Shown here: piece by piece, positions 34,404-42,403 of the stretch | Numbering within the stretch: position 1 is the first letter of the stretch | Layout: the number at the start of each line of letters is the position of its first letter | NCBI RefSeq assembly: GCF_035304305.1 | Contig: NZ_DATGQG010000022.1 | Span: forward strand, 11,476 to 75,475 | DNA from: Ferrovibrio sp035304305 | GTDB taxonomy: Bacteria; Pseudomonadota; Alphaproteobacteria; Ferrovibrionales; Ferrovibrionaceae | Direction: 5' to 3' | DNA length: 64,000 bases | Notes under the pieces: generated by a model | Told to the model about the DNA's origin: nothing | The model's database searches: none | What the model saw: the letters and a program-made list of their open reading frames with translations, nothing else | Translations under genes and position numbers: made by a program

Positions 34404-34670
34404 ATGACGGCCGTCGAAGTAGTGGACGTTTTGCGGGAAGGCATCTGGGTGCTGCTCAAGGTAGCCGGCCCGGCGATGATCGTCAGTCTGGCCATCGGCC
34501 TCGCAATCTCCCTGATTCAGGCGCTGACCCAGCTGCAGGAACCGACGCTTACCTTTGTGCCCAAGGTGCTCGCGATTTTCGGTACCCTGATCATCACCAT
34601 GCCCTTCATGATCGGCACCATGGTGACCTTCATGGAGCACCTGGCGCAGCGCATTGCCGGCCTGCAATAG
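34404..34670 (+). CDS. fliQ: Flagellar type III export protein FliQ
   Basis: The ATG at 34404 gives 88 residues, the standard FliQ length; a longer open frame upstream overlaps fliE and is not coding. Two membrane spans are visible (KVAGPAMIVSLAIGLAISLI and a second near IFGTLIITMPFMIG) around the conserved QALTQLQEPTLTFVPK. FliQ is an export gate subunit with FliP and FliR. It lies 49 bases after fliE and nine before fliR. Confidence 0.96.
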   Translation: MTAVEVVDVLREGIWVLLKVAGPAMIVSLAIGLAISLIQALTQLQEPTLTFVPKVLAIFGTLIITMPFMIGTMVTFMEHLAQRIAGLQ

Positions 34671-34679
34671 CGGGGCGGC

Positions 34680-35444
34680 ATGCTCCAGGACCTGGTCGCG
34701 GGCAACGTCTACGCATTCATTCTGATTTTCTGCCGCCTCGGGGCCGCCATGATGACGCTGCCCGGAATCGGCGAGAATTCGATCACGCCCCGCGCGCGGC
34801 TGGCTATTGCGCTGCTGACCGCCGCTCTGACCGTGCCGGTGCTCGGGCCGCTGCTGCCGCCGCTTCCGGCGCAGCCGTTCCATCTCGCCTTCCTCGTGGT
34901 CAGCGAGATCGGCTTTGGCCTGGCGCTCGGGCTGGTGGCAAGGCTGACCGTTTCGGCCATGCACATCGCCGGCAGTATTATCGCCATGCAGGCTGGCCTT
35001 GCGGCCGCCATGTTCTTCGACCCCAACCAGGGCTCCCAGAGCGCACTGGTCAGCAGCGCCCTGGTTTTTCTAGGGGTCGCGCTGATTTTCGTGACCGATC
35101 TGCATCTGCTCGCCATCAGGGCGGCCTATGACAGCTACACGCTTTTCCCCCCTGCCCAGGCGCCGGCCTTCGGAGATTTCGCCAGGGTCGCGACGGATCT
35201 GGTCGCCACCAGCTTCGCACTCGGGCTCAAGCTTGCGGGTCCATTCATTGTTTACGGTATTGTGTTCAATGTTGCTCTCGGCCTGCTGAACCGCCTGATG
35301 CCGACCCTGCAGATATTCTTTATCATGCAGGCACCGCAGATCGCCTTTGCGTTCCTGCTGCTTGGTCTGGCGCTGACGGCGATGGGCCTGTCGTTCACGT
35401 CCTATGTCGAGGAACACCTCTCGCAGTTCCTCGCGCCGAAATAG
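34680..35444 (+). CDS. fliR: Flagellar type III export protein FliR
   Basis: The 254-residue protein has six or more hydrophobic spans. Family segments are FILIFCRLGAAMMTLPGIGE near the start, SEIGFGLALGLVARL, and the loop MQAGLAAAMFFDPNQGSQSA. The last part, GLLNRLMPTLQIFFIMQAP, is highly conserved in FliR. FliR caps the FliP-FliQ gate assembly in the inner membrane. The gene starts nine bases after fliQ and ends nine bases before flhB, giving the common order fliQ-fliR-flhB. Confidence 0.96.
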   Translation: MLQDLVAGNVYAFILIFCRLGAAMMTLPGIGENSITPRARLAIALLTAALTVPVLGPLLPPLPAQPFHLAFLVVSEIGFGLALGLVARLTVSAMHIAGSIIAMQAGLAAAMFFDPNQGSQSALVSSALVFLGVALIFVTDLHLLAIRAAYDSYTLFPPAQAPAFGDFARVATDLVATSFALGLKLAGPFIVYGIVFNVALGLLNRLMPTLQIFFIMQAPQIAFAFLLLGLALTAMGLSFTSYVEEHLSQFLAPK

Positions 35445-35453
35445 GGAAGGGGC

Positions 35454-36545
35454 ATGGCAGAAGACGCCGACCCAGAATCCAAAACCGAAGACCCTTCCGC
35501 GAAACGGCTTTCCGAAGCGGCAGATAAGGGCAATGTCGCGCGTTCGCAGGAGGTTGGGTACTGGTTCACCTTCCTCGCTGCGGCGGTCGCACTGTGGATG
35601 CTCCCGGAAATGATGGGCGATCGGGTGGTGCGGAGTACGCGCGTCTTCTTCGAGCAGCCGCACCGCATCCCGGTCGATGCCAGCCACCTCAGCAACGTGC
35701 TGATCGATCTTTTCGTCGGCATGAGCAGCGTCATGATGCCAGTGCTCGGGCTGTTCATGGTATTCAGTCTGGCCGGTAGCGTCCTGCAGAATCCGCCGCA
35801 TTTCAGCCTCGAGAAGATCAAGCCGAATTTCTCCAAGCTCTCGCCGATGAAGGGCCTGAAGCGGATCTTCTCGCTGCAGGGTCTGTTCGAGTTCGTCAAG
35901 AACATTCTGAAGGTGACCATCCTCGGCTCCATTCTGTTTGCCGTGATCTGGCCGGAACTGGATTCCCTCGAGGCCCTGGTCGATCTCGACCCGGCGGTAC
36001 TCATCCCACTCTGCCTGAAGCTGGTGATGCGGCTAATCGGCGTGCTGATCGCGGTCATGTTCGTGATCGCGGTGGCCGACTACGCCTACCAGAAATACAA
36101 TTTCCTGAAGAACCTCCGGATGACCAAGCAGGAGGTCAAGGATGAGCACAAGGAGACCGAGGGCGATCCGCTGATCAAGGCGAAACTGCGTCAAATCCGC
36201 ATGCAGCGCGTGCGCAAGCGCATGATGGCAGCCGTACCCGAAGCCAGCGTCGTCGTCACCAACCCGACGCATTACGCCATCGCGCTGAAATACGATCCCG
36301 GGAAGATGGATGCGCCGACCGTGGTGGCCAAGGGCGTCGATGTGCTGGCCCGGCGTATCCGCGAGATCGCCACGGAACACAGGGTGCCGATCGTCGAGAA
36401 TCCGCCGCTTGCCCGCGCGCTGTACAAGGTGGAGCTCGACGATCCGATCCCGATCGAACATTACAAGGCGGTGGCGGGCGTGATCAGTTACGTGATGAAG
36501 CTGAAGGATGGCCTGGCTGCGGAATACCGCCCGGAGGCTGGCTGA
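35454..36545 (+). CDS. flhB: Flagellar export switch protein FlhB
   Basis: The protein has 363 residues. The start is DPESKTEDPSAKRLSEAADK, typical of FlhB, followed by four membrane spans. The cytoplasmic domain contains the autocleavage motif NPTH at residues 270-273 (TNPTHYAIALKY), then DAPTVVAKGVDVLARRIREI and ENPPLARALY. FlhB changes export from rod and hook to filament proteins. A second, shorter copy of this C-terminal domain (FlhX-like) is encoded at 32761-33051. It is followed by the CckA-like kinase gene after four bases. Confidence 0.97.
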   Translation: MAEDADPESKTEDPSAKRLSEAADKGNVARSQEVGYWFTFLAAAVALWMLPEMMGDRVVRSTRVFFEQPHRIPVDASHLSNVLIDLFVGMSSVMMPVLGLFMVFSLAGSVLQNPPHFSLEKIKPNFSKLSPMKGLKRIFSLQGLFEFVKNILKVTILGSILFAVIWPELDSLEALVDLDPAVLIPLCLKLVMRLIGVLIAVMFVIAVADYAYQKYNFLKNLRMTKQEVKDEHKETEGDPLIKAKLRQIRMQRVRKRMMAAVPEASVVVTNPTHYAIALKYDPGKMDAPTVVAKGVDVLARRIREIATEHRVPIVENPPLARALYKVELDDPIPIEHYKAVAGVISYVMKLKDGLAAEYRPEAG

Positions 36546-36549
36546 GCCT

Positions 36550-38823
36550 ATGGCGTCTCCAGGGATCTGGCTGGGCGGACTGCTGAAATGGCGGGCACGC
36601 CTGCTCGCTGAAGCCAGCCCGTATGCCCGGGTCGTCACCCGCGGGCAGGAGGTGGTTGCGGCCAATGCCGCCTATCGTGCGCTGGCGGCCCGCCTTGGCA
36701 TTGCTGGCACACCGTCGCCGGAACGGCTGCTGGCCAGCCGCAGCAGCAACGCCGCCCTCCTGGCGAGCATGCGCGACACGCTGAAAAGCGGCGGGGCCGC
36801 CGAGCAGGAATGCCAGGTGATGGCCGATGGAACGCTGCTCAGCCTGCGGCTGGCGGCGGTCAGCCGACCCGGCTGGCGCGGTTGCATTGTCTGGGATGTG
36901 CAGAATCAGTCCGAGCGTGACGCGGCCGTGGCTGATCTGCGCCGGCAGCGCGATGAGCTGGCAGCCTTTCTCGACAATGCGCCGGTGGGCCTCTATTCCG
37001 TGTCGCCCGACGGCCGGTTCCTCTTTGCCAACCGCACTTTCGCCGCTTGGCTGGGCCGGATGCCGGAGCAGCTCGTGACTGAAGGCCTCACCATTGCCGA
37101 TGTGCTGCAGCATGCGGACCCTCGGGAGGGCGAGGTGATGACGCCAGAATGGCCCGGCGGCGAGGCCAAGCTGAAGGCCGCTGATGCGGAAAGCTTTCGC
37201 CTCGTGGGCGTCAGCCAGAGCCCCGTGCCGGATGCAGCAGGCCGGCCGCTGCGCTACAGCGCCGTGGTTCACGACCTCGGGCTAGAACTGCGCCAGCGTG
37301 GGACCCTGCGCCCCGTGGAGGCCGAGTTCCGCCGCTTCTTTGACCAGGCGCCGATCGGCATTCTGGTGCTGGATGCCAACGGCGTCATCCGCGATGCCAA
37401 TGCCGCGTTTGCCGCACTCTGCGGCCGCGAGGACTGGCTCGGTCAGCGACTCTCGGCGCTGGTGCGCGAGGAGGATGCACTGGCGCTGACCCGCCACCTG
37501 GTCGCCCTGCGCAAAGGGGCCACTTTCAGCCGGCCGCTCGAGGTGCATCTCGCTGGTCCGCGCGAGCGGGTAGTCGAGGTGTTTGCCGCATCCTCAGCCG
37601 AGCGCGACGACGGCCAGTCGGCCCAGCTGGTCTATCTCGTGGATACGACCGAGCAGCGCAACCTGCAGACCCAGTTTCACCAGAGCCAGAAGATGCAGGC
37701 GGTGGGGCAGCTGGCCGGCGGCATCGCCCATGACTTCAACAATCTGCTCACCGCCATGATCGGTTTCTGCGATCTGCTGCTGCAGCGGCATCAGCCGGGC
37801 GACCAGTCCTTTGCTGATGTCATGCAGATCAAACAGAATGCCAGCCGAGCGGCCAACCTGGTGCGCCAGCTTCTTGCCTTCTCGCGACAGCAGACGCTGG
37901 TGCCGAAGATCCTCGATGTGACCGACGTGCTGGCAGATCTGCGCAACCTGATAGGCCGGCTGATCGGCGAGACGATCACGCTCAGGATGACGCATGGCCG
38001 CGACCTCGGCCTGGTGCGTGTGGATCAGGGGCAGCTGGAGCAGGTCATCATCAATCTGGCCGTCAACGCGCGCGATGCGATGGCGGAGGGTGGCGAGCTG
38101 CGTATCCGGACCAGCAACTGGCATGCCGATGCTCCGACCCAGATCGGGACCGAGACCGTGCCGCCCGGCGACTACGTGCAGATCGAGGTATCCGATACCG
38201 GGCACGGCATTTCGGCCGGCAACATCAGCAAGATTTTCGATCCCTTCTTCACCACCAAGGCGGTGGGCGCCGGGACCGGCCTCGGGTTGTCCACCGTATA
38301 TGGGATCATCAAGCAGACCGGCGGCTTCATCGAGGTGGAAAGCGAGGAAGGGCAGGGAGCCTGTTTCCGCATCTACCTGCCGCGGTATCGCCCCACACCC
38401 CAGGAGCTCGCCGCCTCGCGCGAGGATCAGCGCGCTGATGCCCGCGACCTTACCGGGCAAGGCCTCGTCCTGCTGGTGGAGGACGAGGATGCGGTGCGCA
38501 GCTTTGCCGCCCGGGCGCTGCGCAACAAGGGCTACACCGTCATCGAGGCTGCTTCGGGCGAGCAGGCCCTGGCTCTGCCGGCCGAGCAGCTGGAGCGGGT
38601 CGAGCTGCTGATTTCCGATGTGGTGATGCCCAATCTGGACGGGCCGAGTCTGGCTGCCGAGTTGCGCCGGCGGCGGCCGACCCTGAAGGTTCTGTTCATT
38701 TCGGGTTATGCGGAAGACTCGCTTCGCGTGTCGCTGGCGAAGTCGCCGCACGTGAATTTTCTGCCTAAACCCTTCTCCCTGAGCCAGCTGGCCGGCAGGG
38801 TGAAGGAAGTGATGGGTGCGTAA
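36550..38823 (+). CDS. cckA: CckA-like PAS hybrid histidine kinase
   Basis: The ATG at 36550 gives 757 residues. Two PAS domains are seen (about 145-250 and 260-370). The HisKA motif KMQAVGQLAGGIAHDFNNLL has His394, the ATPase part shows DTGHGISAGNISKIFDPFFT and GLGLSTVYGIIKQTGG, and a C-terminal receiver carries Asp690 (LLISDVVMP). The sequence around His394 is nearly that of Caulobacter CckA, which feeds phosphate through ChpT to CtrA. Unlike Caulobacter CckA, no clear N-terminal membrane span is visible. The position behind flhB and the CtrA-like boxes in this block fit a link between CckA-CtrA and motility. ChpT and CtrA genes are not in the window. Confidence 0.85.
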   Translation: MASPGIWLGGLLKWRARLLAEASPYARVVTRGQEVVAANAAYRALAARLGIAGTPSPERLLASRSSNAALLASMRDTLKSGGAAEQECQVMADGTLLSLRLAAVSRPGWRGCIVWDVQNQSERDAAVADLRRQRDELAAFLDNAPVGLYSVSPDGRFLFANRTFAAWLGRMPEQLVTEGLTIADVLQHADPREGEVMTPEWPGGEAKLKAADAESFRLVGVSQSPVPDAAGRPLRYSAVVHDLGLELRQRGTLRPVEAEFRRFFDQAPIGILVLDANGVIRDANAAFAALCGREDWLGQRLSALVREEDALALTRHLVALRKGATFSRPLEVHLAGPRERVVEVFAASSAERDDGQSAQLVYLVDTTEQRNLQTQFHQSQKMQAVGQLAGGIAHDFNNLLTAMIGFCDLLLQRHQPGDQSFADVMQIKQNASRAANLVRQLLAFSRQQTLVPKILDVTDVLADLRNLIGRLIGETITLRMTHGRDLGLVRVDQGQLEQVIINLAVNARDAMAEGGELRIRTSNWHADAPTQIGTETVPPGDYVQIEVSDTGHGISAGNISKIFDPFFTTKAVGAGTGLGLSTVYGIIKQTGGFIEVESEEGQGACFRIYLPRYRPTPQELAASREDQRADARDLTGQGLVLLVEDEDAVRSFAARALRNKGYTVIEAASGEQALALPAEQLERVELLISDVVMPNLDGPSLAAELRRRRPTLKVLFISGYAEDSLRVSLAKSPHVNFLPKPFSLSQLAGRVKEVMGA

Positions 38824-38842
38824 ACAGAGGGAGGATAGGCCG

Positions 38843-39253
38843 ATGGCCGAGAGCGAGTTGTTCAGGAAGGGACTGGAAGCCCGTCGGGAAGTGCTGGGCG
38901 CGGACTATGTCGATGGCAGCCTTGCCAGGGCCGATGATTTCATGATGGCGTTCCAGCGCATGACCACCGAGATGTGCTGGGGCTATGCCTGGACGCGCGA
39001 GGGACTGGACCGCAAGACGCGCTCGATGCTCAATCTCGCCATGCTGACGGCGCTTTCAAAGCCTGCGGAGCTCAAGCTGCACGTCAAGGGCGCCCTGACC
39101 AATGGCGTAACGGTTGACGAGATCAGGGAAATCCTCGTGCATGCCACCGTTTACTGCGGAATTCCGGCCGGTCTCGAGGCTTTCAAGGCCGCCCATGAGG
39201 TATTGAGGGCGGAAGGCGCCCTTCCGGCAGCGGGAACGCCCGAAAAGGCCTGA
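38843..39253 (+). CDS. Carboxymuconolactone decarboxylase family protein (PcaC-like)
   Basis: The ATG at 38843 follows GAGGGAGGATA and gives 136 residues, the usual length of 4-carboxymuconolactone decarboxylase. Family motifs are MTTEMCWGYAWTREGLDRKT, SMLNLAMLTAL and the EIREILVHATVYCGIPAGLE helix with the conserved Tyr-Cys-Gly-Pro-like site. Members include PcaC of the protocatechuate pathway and AhpD-like proteins; this one is closer to PcaC by length and by the WTREGLD motif. No other pca genes are nearby, so its substrate is uncertain. It lies 19 bases behind cckA and is convergent with the autokinase gene. Confidence 0.85.
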   Translation: MAESELFRKGLEARREVLGADYVDGSLARADDFMMAFQRMTTEMCWGYAWTREGLDRKTRSMLNLAMLTALSKPAELKLHVKGALTNGVTVDEIREILVHATVYCGIPAGLEAFKAAHEVLRAEGALPAAGTPEKA

Positions 39254-39255
39254 CC

Positions 39256-42228
39256 TCAGGCGTGGACAGGGCGACGCAGGCGTTGGCAGAAATCCTCGAA
39301 TTCCTCCTTGGTGATCGCGAAGGCGGCCAGCGTCTCGAAGCGCTGCAGGATCTGCCGCCATTTGGCCTCGGAGGAGGTCAGCACGCCGTCCTGGATGAAC
39401 GTCACCAGATAGCCCCGCTCCAGCGCGGATTGGGCTGTCTGCCTGATCGAGGTCACACCGTCCATGCCGACGATGAACAGATGCTCGATTCCGTTCTCGC
39501 GCAGGAAGCTGTTGAGTCGGGTGCTGGAAAAGGCATCCGGCGTATGCTTGAGGAAGACGTGCTGCGAGGCGCGCCGGAGGCTGATCCCGGAACCGGGGAG
39601 GGTGTCCTGGGCATCGCTTGCGTTCCCCTGCGGTTGCGGCAGATGCCTGCCGTGACCGGACTCACGCTGCGCATAAAGCACCATTACGCCTGAGCGCGCC
39701 GCAAGATTCGAGAGATCGTTGATCGTTTCGATGAGCCGGTTGCCGGCCGCTTTGATCCGCGCATGACCGGTCGGCGCGCCGGCCGTATCGGGAACATCGA
39801 TGACCAGCAGGGCATGACGGCTCGTGGCGGATACTGTCCGCTTGCCTTCGTCCCGCGCGGGAGTGCTGGCTTCCTGAGTGCCTGAGGACCATGTGATTGC
39901 GCCGGTCGGTGCCGATTGATAACACTCGAACTCGGCCGAGAAATAGGTCCCCTCTGTGTAGCCGTAACTCGCGTGTTGCCGTTCATTCACCATGGTGATG
40001 ACCGAGCCGGCAAGGAACGCGCCGGCGCGCCGTAGCTTTTTCGCCGTTGTCGCGATGGCGTCTCGCGGTGTGCTGCCCCACCGCACGGCCATGACTGTCG
40101 CGTCGGCATGCTGCGCCAGCAACACGGCTTCCGATGCCGAGAGAACCGGGGGCGCGTCCACGATCACGAGATCATAGCGATCCCGAAGCGAGACCAGCAG
40201 TTCGGAAAGCCGGCGCGTCCAGGCCAGAAGCGAACCGCGCGAGAATCGGCCCGGCAGCATGATGTCGGCGCCGGAAACGACGTCGGATATGATGACCTCG
40301 CCGGGACTGGCCGAATTCTCGAGAACTTCTGCAAGGCCGGCCCCGGTGCGGATCCCAAGGGCTTCACTTGTGCCCTTCTTCCAGAAGTCCGCATCCAGGA
40401 GCAGCACCCGGTTGCCGCACTGCGCCGCCAGCGCGGCCAGGCCGAGCGCCAGTGTGGTTTTTCCTTCACCCGGAAGGGCCGAGGTAATCACGGTTACTCT
40501 GGGCGCGTCATTTGTGGAGAACAGGGTGGCATAGGCGGCCTTGAGAGCCTCGCGATAGGCGGAGCCGTAGCGCGCTGCCTGTGCGGGCGACAGCCGGGCA
40601 GATTCGGAGATCGGAAGCATGCCCAACCCGGCAATCCTGAGCTGGGTTTCAAGCTCTTTCAGGCTCCGGATGCTGCGGTCCGACCGTTCGATCAGATAGA
40701 TCACGAGTCCGGCAGCAGTCAGGGCTCCTATCCCGGAGACCAGGATCAGGAGCCCCTTTCTGGGACGATCCGGGACGACCGGCAGTTGCGCGTAGGACGC
40801 AATCTGCACATCGGGTTTCTGCCACGATGTGTCGGCATTCTGGCTGGTTGTCGTCAGGCGCGCCATGAAGTCGTCGAGAATCCGGCGGTCGGCCTCCGCG
40901 GCACGCTCCAGCGCGCGGAGGGTCACGTCGGCATTGTTCATCCGGGCGACATCCTCCTTCAGAGCGTTCAGACGCTTCCGCAGATCGTCTTCCTTCATGC
41001 GTGCGACATGCAGGTCGTTCTCGATGGAGGTGATCACCCGCTGGCTCTCGCGACGCATGGCCGCATGGATATTCCTGAGCTTCTCCCGTAGTCCCACTGT
41101 CGGCGGATATTTGTCACCGAACTCCGCGGACATTTCGGCCAGTTGCTGCTGGACTTTGGCCTCCTCGGTCTGCAGGGCTTCCATCAGCGGAGAGTCGACC
41201 ACGTCGGCGGTCAGGCGGCTCCGACTGGCAGCGTCAATGGAGGCACGGTATTGCCGCAGACGCGCCTCGATGGCGGCGCGCTCCGTTTCGGCGGTTGCGA
41301 GTTCTGCCGTGACATCCGTCATCTGCTTGAGCAGGAGCGGCGAGCCGCCCGGCATGGAGAAAAGTCCGTGACGAGAACGGAATTCCTCCACAGCCCTTTC
41401 CGCTTCGGCAACCCTGGTTTCCAGTTGGACTATTCTCTGCCGCAGCCAGTCGGAGGTCCGCTTGGCCGATTCCGCGCGCAGTTCGAGCTGCCTGTCGATG
41501 TAATGATCGACCAGCGCATTCGCCACGCGCATGGCCAGCTCGGCATCCCGCGATTCAAATGCGACGTCGATCATGCGGGAATTGTTCCGTACGCTGACCT
41601 GCAGATGAGACAAAAAGCCCCGGATTGTCCGGGAGATGCTCGCCGTCGGGCCATCGGGTTCTTCGACCGACTGGGCGCCGGGAAGCAAGGCCCGTATCTG
41701 TGACACCATGCGCCTGATCCGCGCCATGAAGCCGGCCTCGTCGGGCCCGGCTGCCGCAGGGTTGAATTCCGGGTTACTGTCCAGCCCGAGATCGCGAATG
41801 ACGGCCGCCGCCAGTTGCGGCGAGTGGAGGATTTCGACGGCTGTCTGAACGGCGCCGGTGTCCGGCGGAGGAATGGGAACTGCATCGCGGCTTGCCCGGT
41901 TCGTTTCGGACGGATCGCCCAGTACGACCAATGCATGAGCGATATATCGGGGCGGCAGCTGGACGATGATTGCTGTGGCAAGGCCGGTTAGCAGGACCGC
42001 TATACCCAGGAAAAGGTATTTCCGGCGCCACAGCGTGCGCAGGATTGCCGCGTAGTCGAGCGCGTCACTGTCGTCGGGCGAGCCGGCGCCGAAGTCGTCA
42101 CGCAGCTGGAACTGACCGCTGGGCGAGCGGGGATGGAAGCCGCGGGGATCGGGGAGCAACTCGCCCGCACGGGGTTGTCCGGGCATTCTTCCCGGGTGAT
42201 TCGACCGCCACACTCCGCTTTCGCCCAT
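39256..42228 (-). CDS. Polysaccharide co-polymerase/BY-type tyrosine autokinase fused to an isochorismatase-like domain
   Basis: The ATG at 42228 follows GGAGGGTGAG and gives 990 residues; a TTG further upstream is less likely. Domains in order: a cytoplasmic Pro/Ser-rich start; Wzz-type region between two membrane spans (about 65-90 and 495-515) with a long periplasmic coiled coil; BY-kinase (about 570-760) with Walker A SALPGEGKTT, A' LLLDADFWKKG and B VIVDAPPV; a Tyr-containing stretch (SYGYTEGTYFSAEFECY); then an isochorismatase-like domain (about 800-985) with Asp811 and Lys894 but Ser927 where the nucleophilic Cys is expected (VTSIRQTAQ). The kinase part controls chain length and export of exopolysaccharide. 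A fused hydrolase-fold tail is not part of standard members and its role is unknown. Confidence 0.88.
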   Translation of the reverse strand: MGESGVWRSNHPGRMPGQPRAGELLPDPRGFHPRSPSGQFQLRDDFGAGSPDDSDALDYAAILRTLWRRKYLFLGIAVLLTGLATAIIVQLPPRYIAHALVVLGDPSETNRASRDAVPIPPPDTGAVQTAVEILHSPQLAAAVIRDLGLDSNPEFNPAAAGPDEAGFMARIRRMVSQIRALLPGAQSVEEPDGPTASISRTIRGFLSHLQVSVRNNSRMIDVAFESRDAELAMRVANALVDHYIDRQLELRAESAKRTSDWLRQRIVQLETRVAEAERAVEEFRSRHGLFSMPGGSPLLLKQMTDVTAELATAETERAAIEARLRQYRASIDAASRSRLTADVVDSPLMEALQTEEAKVQQQLAEMSAEFGDKYPPTVGLREKLRNIHAAMRRESQRVITSIENDLHVARMKEDDLRKRLNALKEDVARMNNADVTLRALERAAEADRRILDDFMARLTTTSQNADTSWQKPDVQIASYAQLPVVPDRPRKGLLILVSGIGALTAAGLVIYLIERSDRSIRSLKELETQLRIAGLGMLPISESARLSPAQAARYGSAYREALKAAYATLFSTNDAPRVTVITSALPGEGKTTLALGLAALAAQCGNRVLLLDADFWKKGTSEALGIRTGAGLAEVLENSASPGEVIISDVVSGADIMLPGRFSRGSLLAWTRRLSELLVSLRDRYDLVIVDAPPVLSASEAVLLAQHADATVMAVRWGSTPRDAIATTAKKLRRAGAFLAGSVITMVNERQHASYGYTEGTYFSAEFECYQSAPTGAITWSSGTQEASTPARDEGKRTVSATSRHALLVIDVPDTAGAPTGHARIKAAGNRLIETINDLSNLAARSGVMVLYAQRESGHGRHLPQPQGNASDAQDTLPGSGISLRRASQHVFLKHTPDAFSSTRLNSFLRENGIEHLFIVGMDGVTSIRQTAQSALERGYLVTFIQDGVLTSSEAKWRQILQRFETLAAFAITKEEFEDFCQRLRRPVHA

Positions 42229-42329
42229 CTCACCCTCCGTCTCGGCCGCCAAGGCACCCTGACACCCCAAACGCGCGGATCTTTTGCCTGCGTACAATTT
42301 GTCGCTTGTGTCCTCGCGCGTGACTCGAT

Positions 42330-42353
42330 AAGAAAAGAAAAGAAAAGAAAAAG
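42330..42353. repeat. (GAAAA)n tract upstream of the initiating sugar transferase
   Basis: Four GAAAA units (the last with five A) lie in the 175-base divergent gap between the autokinase and sugar transferase genes. Similar tracts are at 44540 and 57745. Confidence 0.8.
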
Positions 42354-42403
42354 CAAGAACAAGTTCGGGGCAACGACCAAGGCCGGGAGCGGGGAGGAAA
42401 ACG

